Origin: JAPOXR01 sp964291445 | GTDB taxonomy: Bacteria > Pseudomonadota > Alphaproteobacteria > Rhodobacterales > Rhodobacteraceae | Direction: 5' to 3' | Length of the DNA stretch: 64,000 nt | Assembly (NCBI GenBank): GCA_964291445.2 | Contig: OZ219862.1 | Location: forward strand, 1,054,001 to 1,118,000 | In this document: piece by piece, positions 39,043 through 48,039 of the stretch | How the letters are laid out: every line of letters starts with the position of its first letter | Position numbering within the stretch: position 1 is the stretch's first letter | The notes under the pieces: model-generated | What the model saw: only the letters and a program-made list of their open reading frames with translations | Told to the model about the DNA's origin: nothing | Databases searched by the model: none | Translations under genes and position numbers: made by a program

Positions 39043-39738
39043 CTACTGGTCCAGCTGCCGGGAAATGATCGTCGAGAACTCGTCGGCGAAATCCTCGAAC
39101 CGGGCCGCAAGCCGATCCGATGCCGCCGACAGGTGATTGTAGAATACAACGGCCGGAATGGCCGCCAGCAGGCCGAGGGCGGTTGCCGCCAGCGCCTCGC
39201 CGATTCCCGGGGCCACCACCGCCAGATTGGTGTTCTCCTGAACCCCGATCTCCCGAAACACGTTCATGATTCCCCAAACGGTGCCGAAGAGCCCGACAAA
39301 GGGTGCGGTGGCGCCGACGGTTGCCAGGAATCCCAGGCCGGATGAGAGTCGGCTGGTTTCCCGCGCCACGGCGATGCCCATGGATCGGTCGATGCGGCTT
39401 CCGACACCTGGCTGCAAGCCGCCATCGCGCCGCCGGGACCGGCTTCGCTCATCCATCGCCGCGCAGAATATCTGCTCGAAGCCGCCGCTGGGGTGGTCAC
39501 CCAGGCGTTCATGCAATTCCTCCAGCGGCTCGCCGGACCAGAACCGTCTCTCGAAGCGGTCGGCCGCAACCCGGACCCGGCGAAAGCTGATGAATTTCTG
39601 GATGATGATTGCCCAGCTCCAGAACGAGGCAAACAGCAACAGCAGCATGACCAGCTTCACCACCAGCCCGGCCTCGAGGAACAGGTTGGCGACCGAAAAA
39701 TCTACGGCCAGGGTCGTCAATACCGCTTCTGTTTCCAT
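39043..39738 (-). CDS. tolQ: Proton channel subunit TolQ
   Basis: The 231-residue protein has three transmembrane helices: near 26-47, then the conserved pair LGFLATVGATAPFVGLFGTVWGIM and EALAATALGLLAAIPAVVFYN. These are MotA/TolQ/ExbB signatures. With TolR it converts proton motive force into movement of TolA. First gene of the Tol set, 92 bp after ybgC. Confidence 0.95.
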   Translation of the reverse strand: METEAVLTTLAVDFSVANLFLEAGLVVKLVMLLLLFASFWSWAIIIQKFISFRRVRVAADRFERRFWSGEPLEELHERLGDHPSGGFEQIFCAAMDERSRSRRRDGGLQPGVGSRIDRSMGIAVARETSRLSSGLGFLATVGATAPFVGLFGTVWGIMNVFREIGVQENTNLAVVAPGIGEALAATALGLLAAIPAVVFYNHLSAASDRLAARFEDFADEFSTIISRQLDQ

Positions 39739-39830
39739 ACTACTGCTCTGTGCATGACCGCGCTTTTCCGCGCAATTCTTGCTCTTGGGCCGGAACCGGC
39801 CAACTGCAGGACACTAGACGGCAAGCCGCA

Positions 39831-40256
39831 TCAAATCAAGCTCTGCACCGACTCCGTACCCTGAGCCCGAGCGAGCCCGGTCCGGATTGCCGCCGGAATC
39901 CTCGCCGGTGCGCCGGAGTTGCGGATGCAGGCCAGCGTCACCTCCGACGAAAACAGCAACTCTTCATCCCGCAACACCCGCTGATCAAGATCGATTCTTG
40001 CCCCGGTGCAGCGCAGCGGCCGGGTGTGCACCCAGAGCGTATCGCCAAATTTTGCCGGGCTGTGGAAGTCGGACACCATGCGTCTGACGACGATTGCCAG
40101 CCCGTCACGGCGTTTCATTTCGCCCTGGTCGATTCCAAGCTCGCGCATGAATTCGGTCCGCCCACGCTCGATGAACCTGAGATAGTTGGCATGGTAGACC
40201 ACGCCGGCAAAATCGGTGTCCTCGTAATAGACCGTCAATCGGAATCGGTGCTGCAT
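39831..40256 (-). CDS. ybgC: Tol-Pal-associated acyl-CoA thioesterase YbgC
   Basis: The 141-residue hotdog-fold protein has the motif VYYEDTDFAGVVYHANYLRFIERGRTE, with the catalytic aspartate in EDTD. It hydrolyses acyl-CoA thioesters; its link to Tol function is unclear but the synteny is conserved. The first 22 bp overlap the 3' end of ruvB. Confidence 0.93.
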   Translation of the reverse strand: MQHRFRLTVYYEDTDFAGVVYHANYLRFIERGRTEFMRELGIDQGEMKRRDGLAIVVRRMVSDFHSPAKFGDTLWVHTRPLRCTGARIDLDQRVLRDEELLFSSEVTLACIRNSGAPARIPAAIRTGLARAQGTESVQSLI

Positions 40257-41287
40257 TCTTCCGGATCAAACAATGTCTGCTGGTCCCGGGTCTCGGGTGC
40301 CTGCAATCCCAGGTGCCGCCAGGCCTTCGCGGTCAGCATGCGCCCCCGGGTCGTTCTCTGGATCAGCCCCTGCTGCAACAGGAACGGCTCGATGACCTCT
40401 TCGATCGAGTCCCTGGCTTCCGACAGTGCCGCCGAGAGCGTCTCCACGCCAACTGGCCCGCCGCCGTAATTCTCGGCGATATGCGAAAGGTAGCGCTTGT
40501 CGGCGCCGTCGAGCCCCAGATGATCGACATCCAACCGCACCAGGGCGCCATTGGCAACCTCCCGGGAGATGGCGTCGTCGACCTCGACGAAGGCAAAATC
40601 ACGCACGCGCTTCAGCAGCCGGTTGGCAATCCTCGGCGTTCCCCTGGACCTGCCGGCAATTTCCAGTGCGCCGGGCTCGTCAATGGCGATGCCAAGCACC
40701 CTGGCACCCCTGATCACGATTTCGTGCAATTCCTCCGCCCGATAGAATTCGAGGCGGATCGGGATGCCGAACCGGTCCCGCAACGGCGTGGTCAACAATC
40801 CCAGCCGGGTGGTGGCACCGACCAGGGTGAAGGGCTGCAATTCGATTCTCACCGTTCTTGCCGCCGGCCCGCTGCCAATCACCAGGTCGAGGGCGTAATC
40901 CTCCAGCGCCGGGTAGAGAACCTCCTCGACCACCGGCTGCAACCGGTGGATCTCGTCAATGAACAGCACGTCATTCTTTTCGAGATTGGTCAGGATCGCC
41001 GCCAGGTCTCCCGCCTTGGCCAGGGCCGGTCCCGACGTCATCCTGAAATTGACACCGAGCTCCCTGGCCACGATCTGACCGAGGGTTGTCTTGCCGAGTC
41101 CCGGTGGCCCATAAAACAGTGTGTGGTCCATCGCCACCGAACGCCGCCGGGCGCTCTCGACGAAGACCCGCAAATTGTCCTTGGCCTGATTCTGGCCGAT
41201 GAAGGCATCCAGGGTCATCGGACGAAGCGACTGCTCGGCATCCTGCTCCTGGCGCTCGGGACTGACCGTCCCGGACCGTTCGGTCAT
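40235..41287 (-). CDS. ruvB: Holliday junction branch migration ATPase RuvB
   Basis: ATG 41287 gives 350 residues; an in-frame TTG at 41308 would overlap ruvA. Walker A is GPPGLGKTT, Walker B FIDEIHRLQPVVEE, sensor VGATTRLGLLT, and the C-terminal winged helix contains GGGPVGVETL. Acts with RuvA to drive branch migration. Order ruvC-ruvA-ruvB is conserved. Confidence 0.96.
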   Translation of the reverse strand: MTERSGTVSPERQEQDAEQSLRPMTLDAFIGQNQAKDNLRVFVESARRRSVAMDHTLFYGPPGLGKTTLGQIVARELGVNFRMTSGPALAKAGDLAAILTNLEKNDVLFIDEIHRLQPVVEEVLYPALEDYALDLVIGSGPAARTVRIELQPFTLVGATTRLGLLTTPLRDRFGIPIRLEFYRAEELHEIVIRGARVLGIAIDEPGALEIAGRSRGTPRIANRLLKRVRDFAFVEVDDAISREVANGALVRLDVDHLGLDGADKRYLSHIAENYGGGPVGVETLSAALSEARDSIEEVIEPFLLQQGLIQRTTRGRMLTAKAWRHLGLQAPETRDQQTLFDPEECSTDSD

Positions 41288-41294
41288 GTTCTCG

Positions 41295-41945
41295 TCAAGC
41301 TGGGGCAAGCCGTTTCAGTGCCTCTCGTATCAAAGCCTCGGTTTCCATGTCGGGGTGCCTCGCCGCCACCTCGGTCACCGACCGGATTGCTTCCGGTTGG
41401 CGATACCCCAGATTGACAAGGGCGGAAACCGCCCCGGCGCTGGCGGCCACGCGCAACCCTTCGGCCTGCGACCCGGCCGCCGCCTCGTCACCGATGCCGG
41501 CATCGTCAGTGATCACCGACTCTCCGCCACCATCGGCAGCCAGCGCTGCCGCCTTTTCCTGCAGCTCGTTGACTACCCGCTGCGCCAGCTTCGGCCCCAC
41601 CCCCTGCGCAGCCCGTATCGAATTCGCGTCCTGCAGGACGATGGATCTGATCACGCCTTCCACGCCGATTGCCGATACCATCGCCAGCGCTGCCCTGGCG
41701 CCGACACCCTGAACTGTCAGCAGCAAGCGGTGCAGTTCACGCTCCCTAGCCGAACGAAATCCGAAGAGTTGCAACAAATCCTCCCGCACCAAGAGGTCGG
41801 TGTGCAGGACCGCCCGCTCTCCCACCGCCGGAATGGCGGCCAGGGTCCGCTCGGAACAATAGACCACATACCCGACACCGCCGGTGTCGATGACGACGTG
41901 GTCGTCATGTCGCTCGACCACGATGCCCTGCACCCTGCCGATCAC
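41295..41945 (-). CDS. ruvA: Holliday junction DNA-binding protein RuvA
   Basis: GTG 41945 begins 3 bp after the ruvC stop. The 216-residue protein has the N-terminal OB fold (MIGRVQGIVVERHDDHVVID), helix-hairpin-helix motifs (LLTVQGVGARAALAM; AQGVGPKLAQRVV) and a C-terminal three-helix domain (ALVNLGYRQPEA) that contacts RuvB. Confidence 0.95.
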   Translation of the reverse strand: MIGRVQGIVVERHDDHVVIDTGGVGYVVYCSERTLAAIPAVGERAVLHTDLLVREDLLQLFGFRSARERELHRLLLTVQGVGARAALAMVSAIGVEGVIRSIVLQDANSIRAAQGVGPKLAQRVVNELQEKAAALAADGGGESVITDDAGIGDEAAAGSQAEGLRVAASAGAVSALVNLGYRQPEAIRSVTEVAARHPDMETEALIREALKRLAPA

Positions 41946-41948
41946 AGT

Positions 41949-42455
41949 TCAGGCCTCCGCCTTGGCCAGCGAGGCGGCGATGACGTCGTCAAACCGGCCA
42001 TGGACGGCGTGGGTGATGGCCACGCCGAGCGCGTCCGCCTCGTCAGATACCGAGATCTTGACGCTCGGCAGCTGCATCCTGACCATGTGCTCGACCTGGT
42101 CCTTCTGGGCATGGCCAATTCCGACCACGACCTTCTTGACGGTATTGGGCGCATACTCGCCGACATTGAGCCCGGCCTGGGCGGCAACCAGTACCGCGAC
42201 CCCCCTTGCATGACCGAGACTCAGCGAATCCCGCATGCTCGAATTGACAAAGACCTGCTCGACCGCTGCCTCATCCGGCCGGTAGGCTTCGACGACGGCG
42301 GTCAGCTGCCGGTGCAAATCCACCAGGCGCTGCGCCAAATTGTCTCCCTTGGCGCGGCAGACGCCGTTGCCGACGAGGGACAATTGCGATCCCTCGACAT
42401 CGATAACGCCCCAACCGGTAACCTTCAGACCCGGGTCCAGCCCCAATACCCGCAT
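41949..42455 (-). CDS. ruvC: Crossover junction endodeoxyribonuclease RuvC
   Basis: ATG 42455 follows GGGAGA at 4-5 nt. The 168-residue protein begins MRVLGLDPGLKVTGWGV, with the first catalytic aspartate. It continues with EQVFVNSSMRDSLSLGHARG and AVHGRFDDVIAASLA, as in RuvC. It resolves Holliday junctions. The 25 residues of frame upstream of ATG 42455 are not family-like. First gene of the ruv-tol run. Confidence 0.94.
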   Translation of the reverse strand: MRVLGLDPGLKVTGWGVIDVEGSQLSLVGNGVCRAKGDNLAQRLVDLHRQLTAVVEAYRPDEAAVEQVFVNSSMRDSLSLGHARGVAVLVAAQAGLNVGEYAPNTVKKVVVGIGHAQKDQVEHMVRMQLPSVKISVSDEADALGVAITHAVHGRFDDVIAASLAKAEA

Positions 42456-42882
42456 GAACTCTCCCAAATGACTACGAGGACAATAGGGACGAAACATGAA
42501 CATTTCCAGAGGTTTCGAAAAATTCCGCAAAATCAGTCACCAAGCTGCCCCACCCAACACCGCCAAACCGGCGATTCAAATCCCGCCAAGAACGACCGAC
42601 AGCAGCAAATTCGCAAGGTGGCAACAAGGTCGGCAGACCGGTCCGGCCGCTGCCGGACCCACCGGATTGCCCAGGCCTCCGATTCCTGAAGGAACGGCCC
42701 GTCACCGTCCCTGGCCCGAAGCCCGGAGGACATGCACGGGCGACGGCCAGCACCGATGCCGCTCCCAATTCGACCCATGACTTGCGTGCAAATCGGCAAT
42801 GACGATTCGGCATTTGTGCGAGGCGGGGGCGGGACCTAGATTGGTGCTGTCGATGAAACCCTGAAAGTAAAGGAATTTGATC
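42456..42882. other. Intergenic between divergent ruvC and DUF1127 genes
   Basis: No protein family is recognisable in either orientation. It should contain the divergent promoters. An AAGGA Shine-Dalgarno for the DUF1127 gene is at the right end. Confidence 0.45.
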
Positions 42883-43104
42883 ATGGCCTCTATTGCATTT
42901 GCATCGCGAGTCGAACATTCCGGACTTTCCATGAGCCGGATCGTCTCGATTGCACAACTCCTTCCAAACCGGCTGCGCGACTGGAACTTCGAGCGCCGCA
43001 CCCGGGCCTCGCTTGGAAGGCTCAGCGACCGCCAGCTTGACGATATCGGTCTCAGCCGCGGCGACGTCGACAACTTGTCCTTCGGAGACGCCGGCAGGCG
43101 CTGA
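42883..43104 (+). CDS. DUF1127 domain-containing small protein
   Basis: From ATG 42883 (AAGGA 8 nt upstream) it has 73 residues. The C-terminal RRTRASLGRLSDRQLDDIGLSRGDV is the DUF1127 signature: a basic helix pair ending in DIGLSR. Members of this family include small RNA-binding proteins that affect phosphate and stress responses in some alphaproteobacteria. A strong terminator follows at 43129. Confidence 0.88.
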   Translation: MASIAFASRVEHSGLSMSRIVSIAQLLPNRLRDWNFERRTRASLGRLSDRQLDDIGLSRGDVDNLSFGDAGRR

Positions 43105-43128
43105 ACCACCAAACCGTTTTCTCCCGGA

Positions 43129-43168
43129 ACTGCGGCCCCGTCTCCTCCAGGGGCCGCAGTTTTGTTTT
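43129..43168 (+). terminator. Rho-independent terminator after the DUF1127 gene
   Basis: A perfect 11-bp stem ACTGCGGCCCC / GGGGCCGCAGT encloses a 10-nt loop. It is followed by TTTGTTTT. It lies 25 bp after the stop of the small DUF1127 gene. Confidence 0.9.
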
Positions 43169-43450
43169 GGCTGACCAACCGCCGCCGGGCATTTCCACCC
43201 TCCCCCTCGACAATTCCCGTGCCCTGACCCGAATGGCAAGGGCCCATGGGTGGCAGCTTGATGACACCGACAATGGCGGGCCGCCGCCCAGGCCATACGA
43301 GGGTCTCCTCACAAATCCCGTGCGCATACAGGTGTCTGATCCTGCAAGGCTGACCCGTTGTAGCCGCCGCCCAGTTGCCTTTGCATAACGGCAACTCTTG
43401 GGCCATATTGTCGGGCAGACCAGTTCCCGAACCATTTGGAGCATGATGCC

Positions 43451-43894
43451 ATGTTGATCACACGACGCGGATTTGTCGGGGCAGCGCTGTTGGTGCCGGC
43501 CCTTCCAGCATTGGCGGCCGAGCCGCCGGTGTTTTCCCGGCGCGGCCTGGCCATCCGCGGATACGACCCGGTCGCCTATTTTGACGAGGCCAAACCCGTC
43601 AAGGGCAAGCGGGACATCGAGGCGGAGTGGAACGGGGCAACCTGGCGGTTTGCCAGCACCGGTAACCGTGACAGGTTCAACGCCGACCCGCAGGCCTATG
43701 CACCACAATATGGCGGCTATTGTGCCTGGGCGGTGTCAAACAACTATACTGCCTCCACCGATCCCGATGCCTGGACGATCCATGACGGAAGGCTCTACCT
43801 GAATTACAGCCTGGGCGTGCAGAGAACCTGGTCGCAGGATATTCCTGGCAACATTGCCCGCGGCGATGCCAACTGGCCGGGCGTGCTGAACTGA
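43451..43894 (+). CDS. YHS domain-containing exported protein
   Basis: ATG 43451 gives 147 residues. The N-terminus LITRRGFVGAALLVPALPALA resembles a Tat signal (RRGF followed by a hydrophobic stretch). The mature part IRGYDPVAYFDEAKPVKG ... FNADPQAYAPQYGGYCAWAV is the YHS pattern, thought to bind metal or heme in periplasmic proteins. Function unknown. It is convergent with glpD. Confidence 0.82.
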   Translation: MLITRRGFVGAALLVPALPALAAEPPVFSRRGLAIRGYDPVAYFDEAKPVKGKRDIEAEWNGATWRFASTGNRDRFNADPQAYAPQYGGYCAWAVSNNYTASTDPDAWTIHDGRLYLNYSLGVQRTWSQDIPGNIARGDANWPGVLN

Positions 43895-43906
43895 TCGACA
43901 CCGGGA

Positions 43907-45418
43907 TCAATCCCGGTTACCGCCGCGGTATTCGCTGATCCATCCTTCGAGCGCTTCACGCTCGGCAGCGGTGAATTCCAGGCAGGATCTGTTGCGCCGA
44001 TCAACGATGTCCGATGCGGTACTGGCCCATTCCCGCTCGATATTCCACCGGGCCTCGGCCGGATAGAGTTGGCCGGCGATTGGCACTCCCATCTGGTCCG
44101 GCGACTCGATTCCTTCCAGCAATTCCGGGGCCAGCGACCCGTAACGACCGGCAAGCCCTGTTGCCAGCTGCCCGGGCAGCCATGCCGCGGCAGGGCTCGA
44201 CACGTGCAGTTTGCCGGCAGGCTCGCCTCCAGGCAGCGCCTCCGTCCCGGTCCATGACCCACCGAGCCCCGGAAAGCAGGGCTTCAGCCCGCGCATGACA
44301 TCCTCGGCCAGCTTCCGGTATGTTGTCAGCTTGCCGCCAAGGACGAAGACCGCCGGAGCTTGGTCACCGCCGCCGTCGAATTCGAGCCGGTAATCCCTTG
44401 TCACCGATGACGCGCCCTTTGACCGGTCATCGTCAAACAGCGGACGAACCCCGGAATAGCAATGATGGATATCGGCCACGCTGAAGCGCTCCCGGAAAAA
44501 CCGGTTCAGCAATGCCAGCAGGTAATCGATCTCCTCCTGGTCGATCTCCACCTCCTCCAGCCTGCCGGTAAATGGCACGTCGGTGGTGCCGACCATGGCA
44601 TAATCGCCAAAATACGGCGTCACGAAGATGATCCGGCGATCCGGCGCCTGGAGCACGAACCCATAGTCGCCATCCCACCACTTCTTCACTACCAGGTGGC
44701 TTCCTTTCACCAGCCGGATCCGCTGCCTCAACCTGGCGCCGGCCAGCATGCCGGACGTCTCCTCGACCCACGGGCCGGTCGCGTTGACCACGGCCCTGGC
44801 CGCAATCACCTCCTCCGCCCCGGTCTCGGCATTCCTGGTCGTTGCAAGCCATGAGCCCGCCTCCCGCCTCGCCGAGACCAATTCGGTCCGGGTGCAGATG
44901 CGTGCGCCCCGGTTTGAGGCGTCGAGTGCATTGAGCACGACTAGCCGAGAATCATCGATCCACCCATCCCAATAGGCAAGTGCCCGGTCCAGATCCGGGG
45001 CCAGGACCTGCCCGGCGGGATCATCTCGCAGGTGCATGGATGACGAGGCCGGAATCTGCTTTCGTCCTCCCAGGTTGTCATAGACCAGCAGCCCCAGCCT
45101 GAGCAGCCATTCGGGACGCATGCCGCTGGCAACCGGAAGCACCAGCTTCAGCGGGCGCGAGATATGGGGAGCAATTCCGAGGATGATCTCCCGCTCGATC
45201 AGCGCCTTGCGAACCAGGCCGAACTCGTAATGTTCGAGGTAGCGAAGTCCGCCGTGAACAAACTTGCTCGATTTCGACGATGTTCCCTCGGACAGGTCAT
45301 CCTTCTCGCACAACATGACCGACAGGCCGCGGCCAACAGCGTCCCTGGCAATTCCGGCGCCGTTGATACCGCCGCCAATGATCAGCAGGTCAAACCGGTT
45401 CGAATCGTGAACTTGCAT
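43907..45418 (-). CDS. glpD: Aerobic glycerol-3-phosphate dehydrogenase
   Basis: The 503-residue FAD protein has the dinucleotide motif LLIIGGGINGAGIARDA and the family signature SSKSSKFVHGGLRYLEHYEF. The C-terminal GGKLTTYRKLAE is also typical. It oxidises sn-glycerol-3-phosphate to DHAP at the inner membrane and feeds electrons to quinone. No glpK or transporter is adjacent. It is divergent from the FAH-family gene. Confidence 0.94.
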   Translation of the reverse strand: MQVHDSNRFDLLIIGGGINGAGIARDAVGRGLSVMLCEKDDLSEGTSSKSSKFVHGGLRYLEHYEFGLVRKALIEREIILGIAPHISRPLKLVLPVASGMRPEWLLRLGLLVYDNLGGRKQIPASSSMHLRDDPAGQVLAPDLDRALAYWDGWIDDSRLVVLNALDASNRGARICTRTELVSARREAGSWLATTRNAETGAEEVIAARAVVNATGPWVEETSGMLAGARLRQRIRLVKGSHLVVKKWWDGDYGFVLQAPDRRIIFVTPYFGDYAMVGTTDVPFTGRLEEVEIDQEEIDYLLALLNRFFRERFSVADIHHCYSGVRPLFDDDRSKGASSVTRDYRLEFDGGGDQAPAVFVLGGKLTTYRKLAEDVMRGLKPCFPGLGGSWTGTEALPGGEPAGKLHVSSPAAAWLPGQLATGLAGRYGSLAPELLEGIESPDQMGVPIAGQLYPAEARWNIEREWASTASDIVDRRNRSCLEFTAAEREALEGWISEYRGGNRD

Positions 45419-45659
45419 CCGGCACTCCTACAACAGAACCCGTCCGTGCGCATAAGGCCATAGATCGCCGATCAGCAGCGGGCAAGCTGGCAACCACCGG
45501 CCATGCGGAACGCCATACCCGGCGACATGCTTGCACCCGGTTCGGGAATCACCTTGTGGCAATTGCCAATGGCACGACCCTTCTGGTAACGGCGAGGCCC
45601 GAGGTCAAATCCGGAACAGCCCGGTGGACCTGGCAAGCAAACTGAACAGGAAGCTGACG

Positions 45660-46499
45660 ATGAAACTGGCCAGACTTGGAAATCCCGGCGCCGAAATTCC
45701 GGCAATACTCGATGATGACGGAGGCTATCGGGACCTGTCATCCTGTATCGCCGACATTGACGGCAACTCCCTGGCGGATATGTCCTGGGCGGACGGGCTG
45801 GATATTGCCAGCCTGCCGGTCATCGCCGAAGGAACCAGAATCGGCCCATGCGTCGCCTCGGTCGGCAAGTTCATCGGCGTGGGCCTGAACTACAGTGACC
45901 ATGCAGCGGAGACCGGCCAGCCAATACCCGATGAGCCGATATTGTTCGGAAAGGCGACATCGAGCATTTGCGGGCCGTATGACGACGTCATCATCCCGAG
46001 GGGTTCGACCAAGACCGACTGGGAAGTCGAGTTGGGCATCGTGATCGGCAGGGATACCTCCTATGTCAGCGAAGAACAGGCCAGCCGCCACATTGCCGGC
46101 TATTGCGTGGTCAATGATGTCTCGGAGCGGGCGTTCCAGATCGAACGGTCAGGCCAGTGGATCAAGGGCAAGAGCGCCGACACCTTTGGCCCGATCGGCC
46201 CATGGCTGGTAACGGCCGACGAGGTTCCGGACCCGCAGAAGCTGCAATTGTGGCTGGATGTCGATGGACAGCGCCGCCAGGACGGGTCGACGGCGACCAT
46301 GATATTCGGGGTGATGACGCTGGTCAGCCACATCTCGCAATTCATGTCGCTCCAGGCTGGCGACATCATCACCACCGGCACGCCGCCCGGTGTCGGCATG
46401 GGACAGAACCCGCAGCAATTCCTGCGTGCCGGCCAAATCATGTCCCTCGGCGTCCAGGGCCTGGGAGACCAGCGCCAGCAACTGGTCGACTGCCATTGA
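45660..46499 (+). CDS. Fumarylacetoacetate hydrolase family protein
   Basis: ATG 45660 is preceded by AGGAAG and gives 279 residues. GVGLNYSDHAAETG, PILFGKATSSICGP and DWEVELGIVIGR carry the metal-binding acidic residues. ISQFMSLQAGDIITTGTPPGVGMG follows, as in the FAH family. This subgroup includes ureidoglycolate lyase-like and 2-keto-acid hydrolase enzymes; the substrate cannot be decided without pathway neighbours. Confidence 0.88.
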   Translation: MKLARLGNPGAEIPAILDDDGGYRDLSSCIADIDGNSLADMSWADGLDIASLPVIAEGTRIGPCVASVGKFIGVGLNYSDHAAETGQPIPDEPILFGKATSSICGPYDDVIIPRGSTKTDWEVELGIVIGRDTSYVSEEQASRHIAGYCVVNDVSERAFQIERSGQWIKGKSADTFGPIGPWLVTADEVPDPQKLQLWLDVDGQRRQDGSTATMIFGVMTLVSHISQFMSLQAGDIITTGTPPGVGMGQNPQQFLRAGQIMSLGVQGLGDQRQQLVDCH

Positions 46500-46795
46500 C
46501 ACAATCCGGCAGCAAGCAATCAGCCCAATACTGTTGCACCAGGCAAGCGCTGTCAGACCTCGCCGAGAGCCCCGCCCCGCACGGAACAGGACCGGTCAAT
46601 GCGGGTTCATTGGCAGTAAACGGGCAAACGACGGCGACCCTTGACACGATATGGCCCTGATTCCGGGCTCGCACCTGTTCTCCCGCCCTGATGTCACGCC
46701 ACCACCACTGCCGACACTTTCCGTTTGACAGCATAGACCCGCCTGCGTAGTCTTTCGCCATCCGGGCGAATCACCGCGGGAGGCGACATGGCAGC
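46500..46795. other. Intergenic, no intact gene
   Basis: Between the FAH-family gene and the methylase remnant I see no family-like open frame. The 5' part of the decayed methylase may begin near 46790. Confidence 0.4.
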
Positions 46796-47095
46796 ATGTT
46801 TGGGCCGAAGGCAACGACCGGGCTCTGCCAGCCGCTGATTGCCATCATGCAGCGCAAGCCGCCGGCGCTGCGCAATATCGGCATCGACAGGAATGTCCGG
46901 TCCATCAACAATTTCCGCTGCGACTGTGCGGTCGAGCTCATCCATGGCTGCTGCCACCGTTTCCTGGCCGAGTATCCGTTCCGGGGCCGGGAGCTGGTCT
47001 ATGCCGATCCGCCCTATTTGCAGGCCACGCGCCGCTTACGGGACAGCCCCCGCGATTCGCAGAAGCCCAGCTGCGTCATCCCCGAGGCATCGTAA
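46796..47095 (+). pseudogene. D12-class DNA adenine methylase remnant 1
   Basis: The frame reads FGPKATTGLCQPLIAIM, then QRKPPALRNIGIDR, then CAVELIHGCCHRFLAEYPF and ELVYADPPYLQATRRL. DPPY is the catalytic motif IV of adenine methylases. About 15 residues expected between LIAIM and RKP (the GGG-containing SAM loop; see remnant 2) are missing, and the C-terminal two thirds after RRL are absent. So this is a deleted, truncated copy. Full-length relatives are typically phage- or island-borne orphan methylases. Confidence 0.72.
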
Positions 47096-47099
47096 TCGG

Positions 47100-47361
47100 C
47101 CATGATGGCACGCCACTCATCCTTGTCTCGCCGCACCACCGGGGCCGCACCGTTCAGATCAGACATGACAATATCCTCCGTTCATTGATCGATGAACGGA
47201 CTATCCTCGTGCGATCCCCGGTAGTTCAATCGGAAAACAGACGCCGTCGTTTGCCCAATTACCATTGGCAGGTCGCTGCATCACTCCGGCTCCGCCAGCC
47301 TCACAATGCAAGCGCCCTGCATCACGAAACGCGTCGAGAACATTGTTCTAGGGAGGCGCAG
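47100..47361. other. Intergenic, degenerate
   Basis: No recognisable coding signal. It may include further decayed DNA of the methylase block. Confidence 0.35.
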
Positions 47362-47880
47362 ATGCCCAATTGGAACGAATTCCACGGCTGGAAGGCCTTC
47401 GATCAGCTGGACGAATTGGTCGGTCTGACGCATGCGTTCACGATCGGCTACCGGTTTTCCGACTATAGTGCTGATGTTTGGACACACCGGTTCAATCAGT
47501 TCAAGAACAAGCAACCTACAGCACTTCGCGGTGGGTCTGCAGTCACCATGAATGCAATTCCCGGTCTCCTGGACGGTCCTGGGCTGAGTGCCTCAAGCAC
47601 AACCTTTGTCCCGGCACTTTCGTCAAACGAGATTGTCGCGTCAGATTGAGGCGCACTCTGGCGCATGGTGGAATATTGCGCGCGATTCGTGAAAGCAGGA
47701 TTTGTGAGAAATGCAGTTTCGAAGAATGCCCGCGATGCGCGCAGCCTTCTTCGAGAACGAGCGGGACGGCACCGGCATCACGGTGCAGTTCGTACCTGCG
47801 GACGGTGTTGCTCGTCCTGGCCTGTCAGATCCGGGCGGGGAATTTCACATCAAGGCTTTCAGCACCTGCTGCACGCATGA
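47362..47880 (+). pseudogene. Unrecognised gene split by an in-frame TGA
   Basis: ATG 47362 has GGGAGG about 6 nt upstream. The first part (MPNWNEFHGWKAFDQLDELVG ... SSTTFVPALSSNEIVASD) ends at TGA 47647-47649. The same frame then continues in similar style (GALWRMVEYCARFVKAGFVRNAVSKNA) to 47880 before losing protein character. This suggests one gene broken by a nonsense codon and a later frameshift. The phrase TTFVPALSSNE... followed by a basic helix vaguely recalls phosphoribosyltransferase-like proteins. I do not assign a function. Confidence 0.5.
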
Positions 47881-48039
47881 CCACGAAGGAGTTGGTCGTC
47901 GCATCCGAGATCAGTCCGGACATGCTTGGCTGGACATTTTCGTGCCATCGCGCGGCAACTGCCTGTGGCGTTTGCCGTGGATGTCTGAAGACAATCCAAT
48001 TGTTCGGCGAACTGTGATCGCAGTTCGTCGTTAGAACGA

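Noticed and set aside
42496..42780. Plus-strand frame upstream of the DUF1127 gene
   Set aside because: Low-complexity Pro/Arg-rich product with no Shine-Dalgarno; it reads as intergenic DNA.
47478..48017. Cysteine-rich plus-strand frame that could look like a zinc protein
   Set aside because: It lies in another frame over the interrupted gene. The cysteines have no regular CxxC spacing, and the Shine-Dalgarno supports the ATG 47362 frame.
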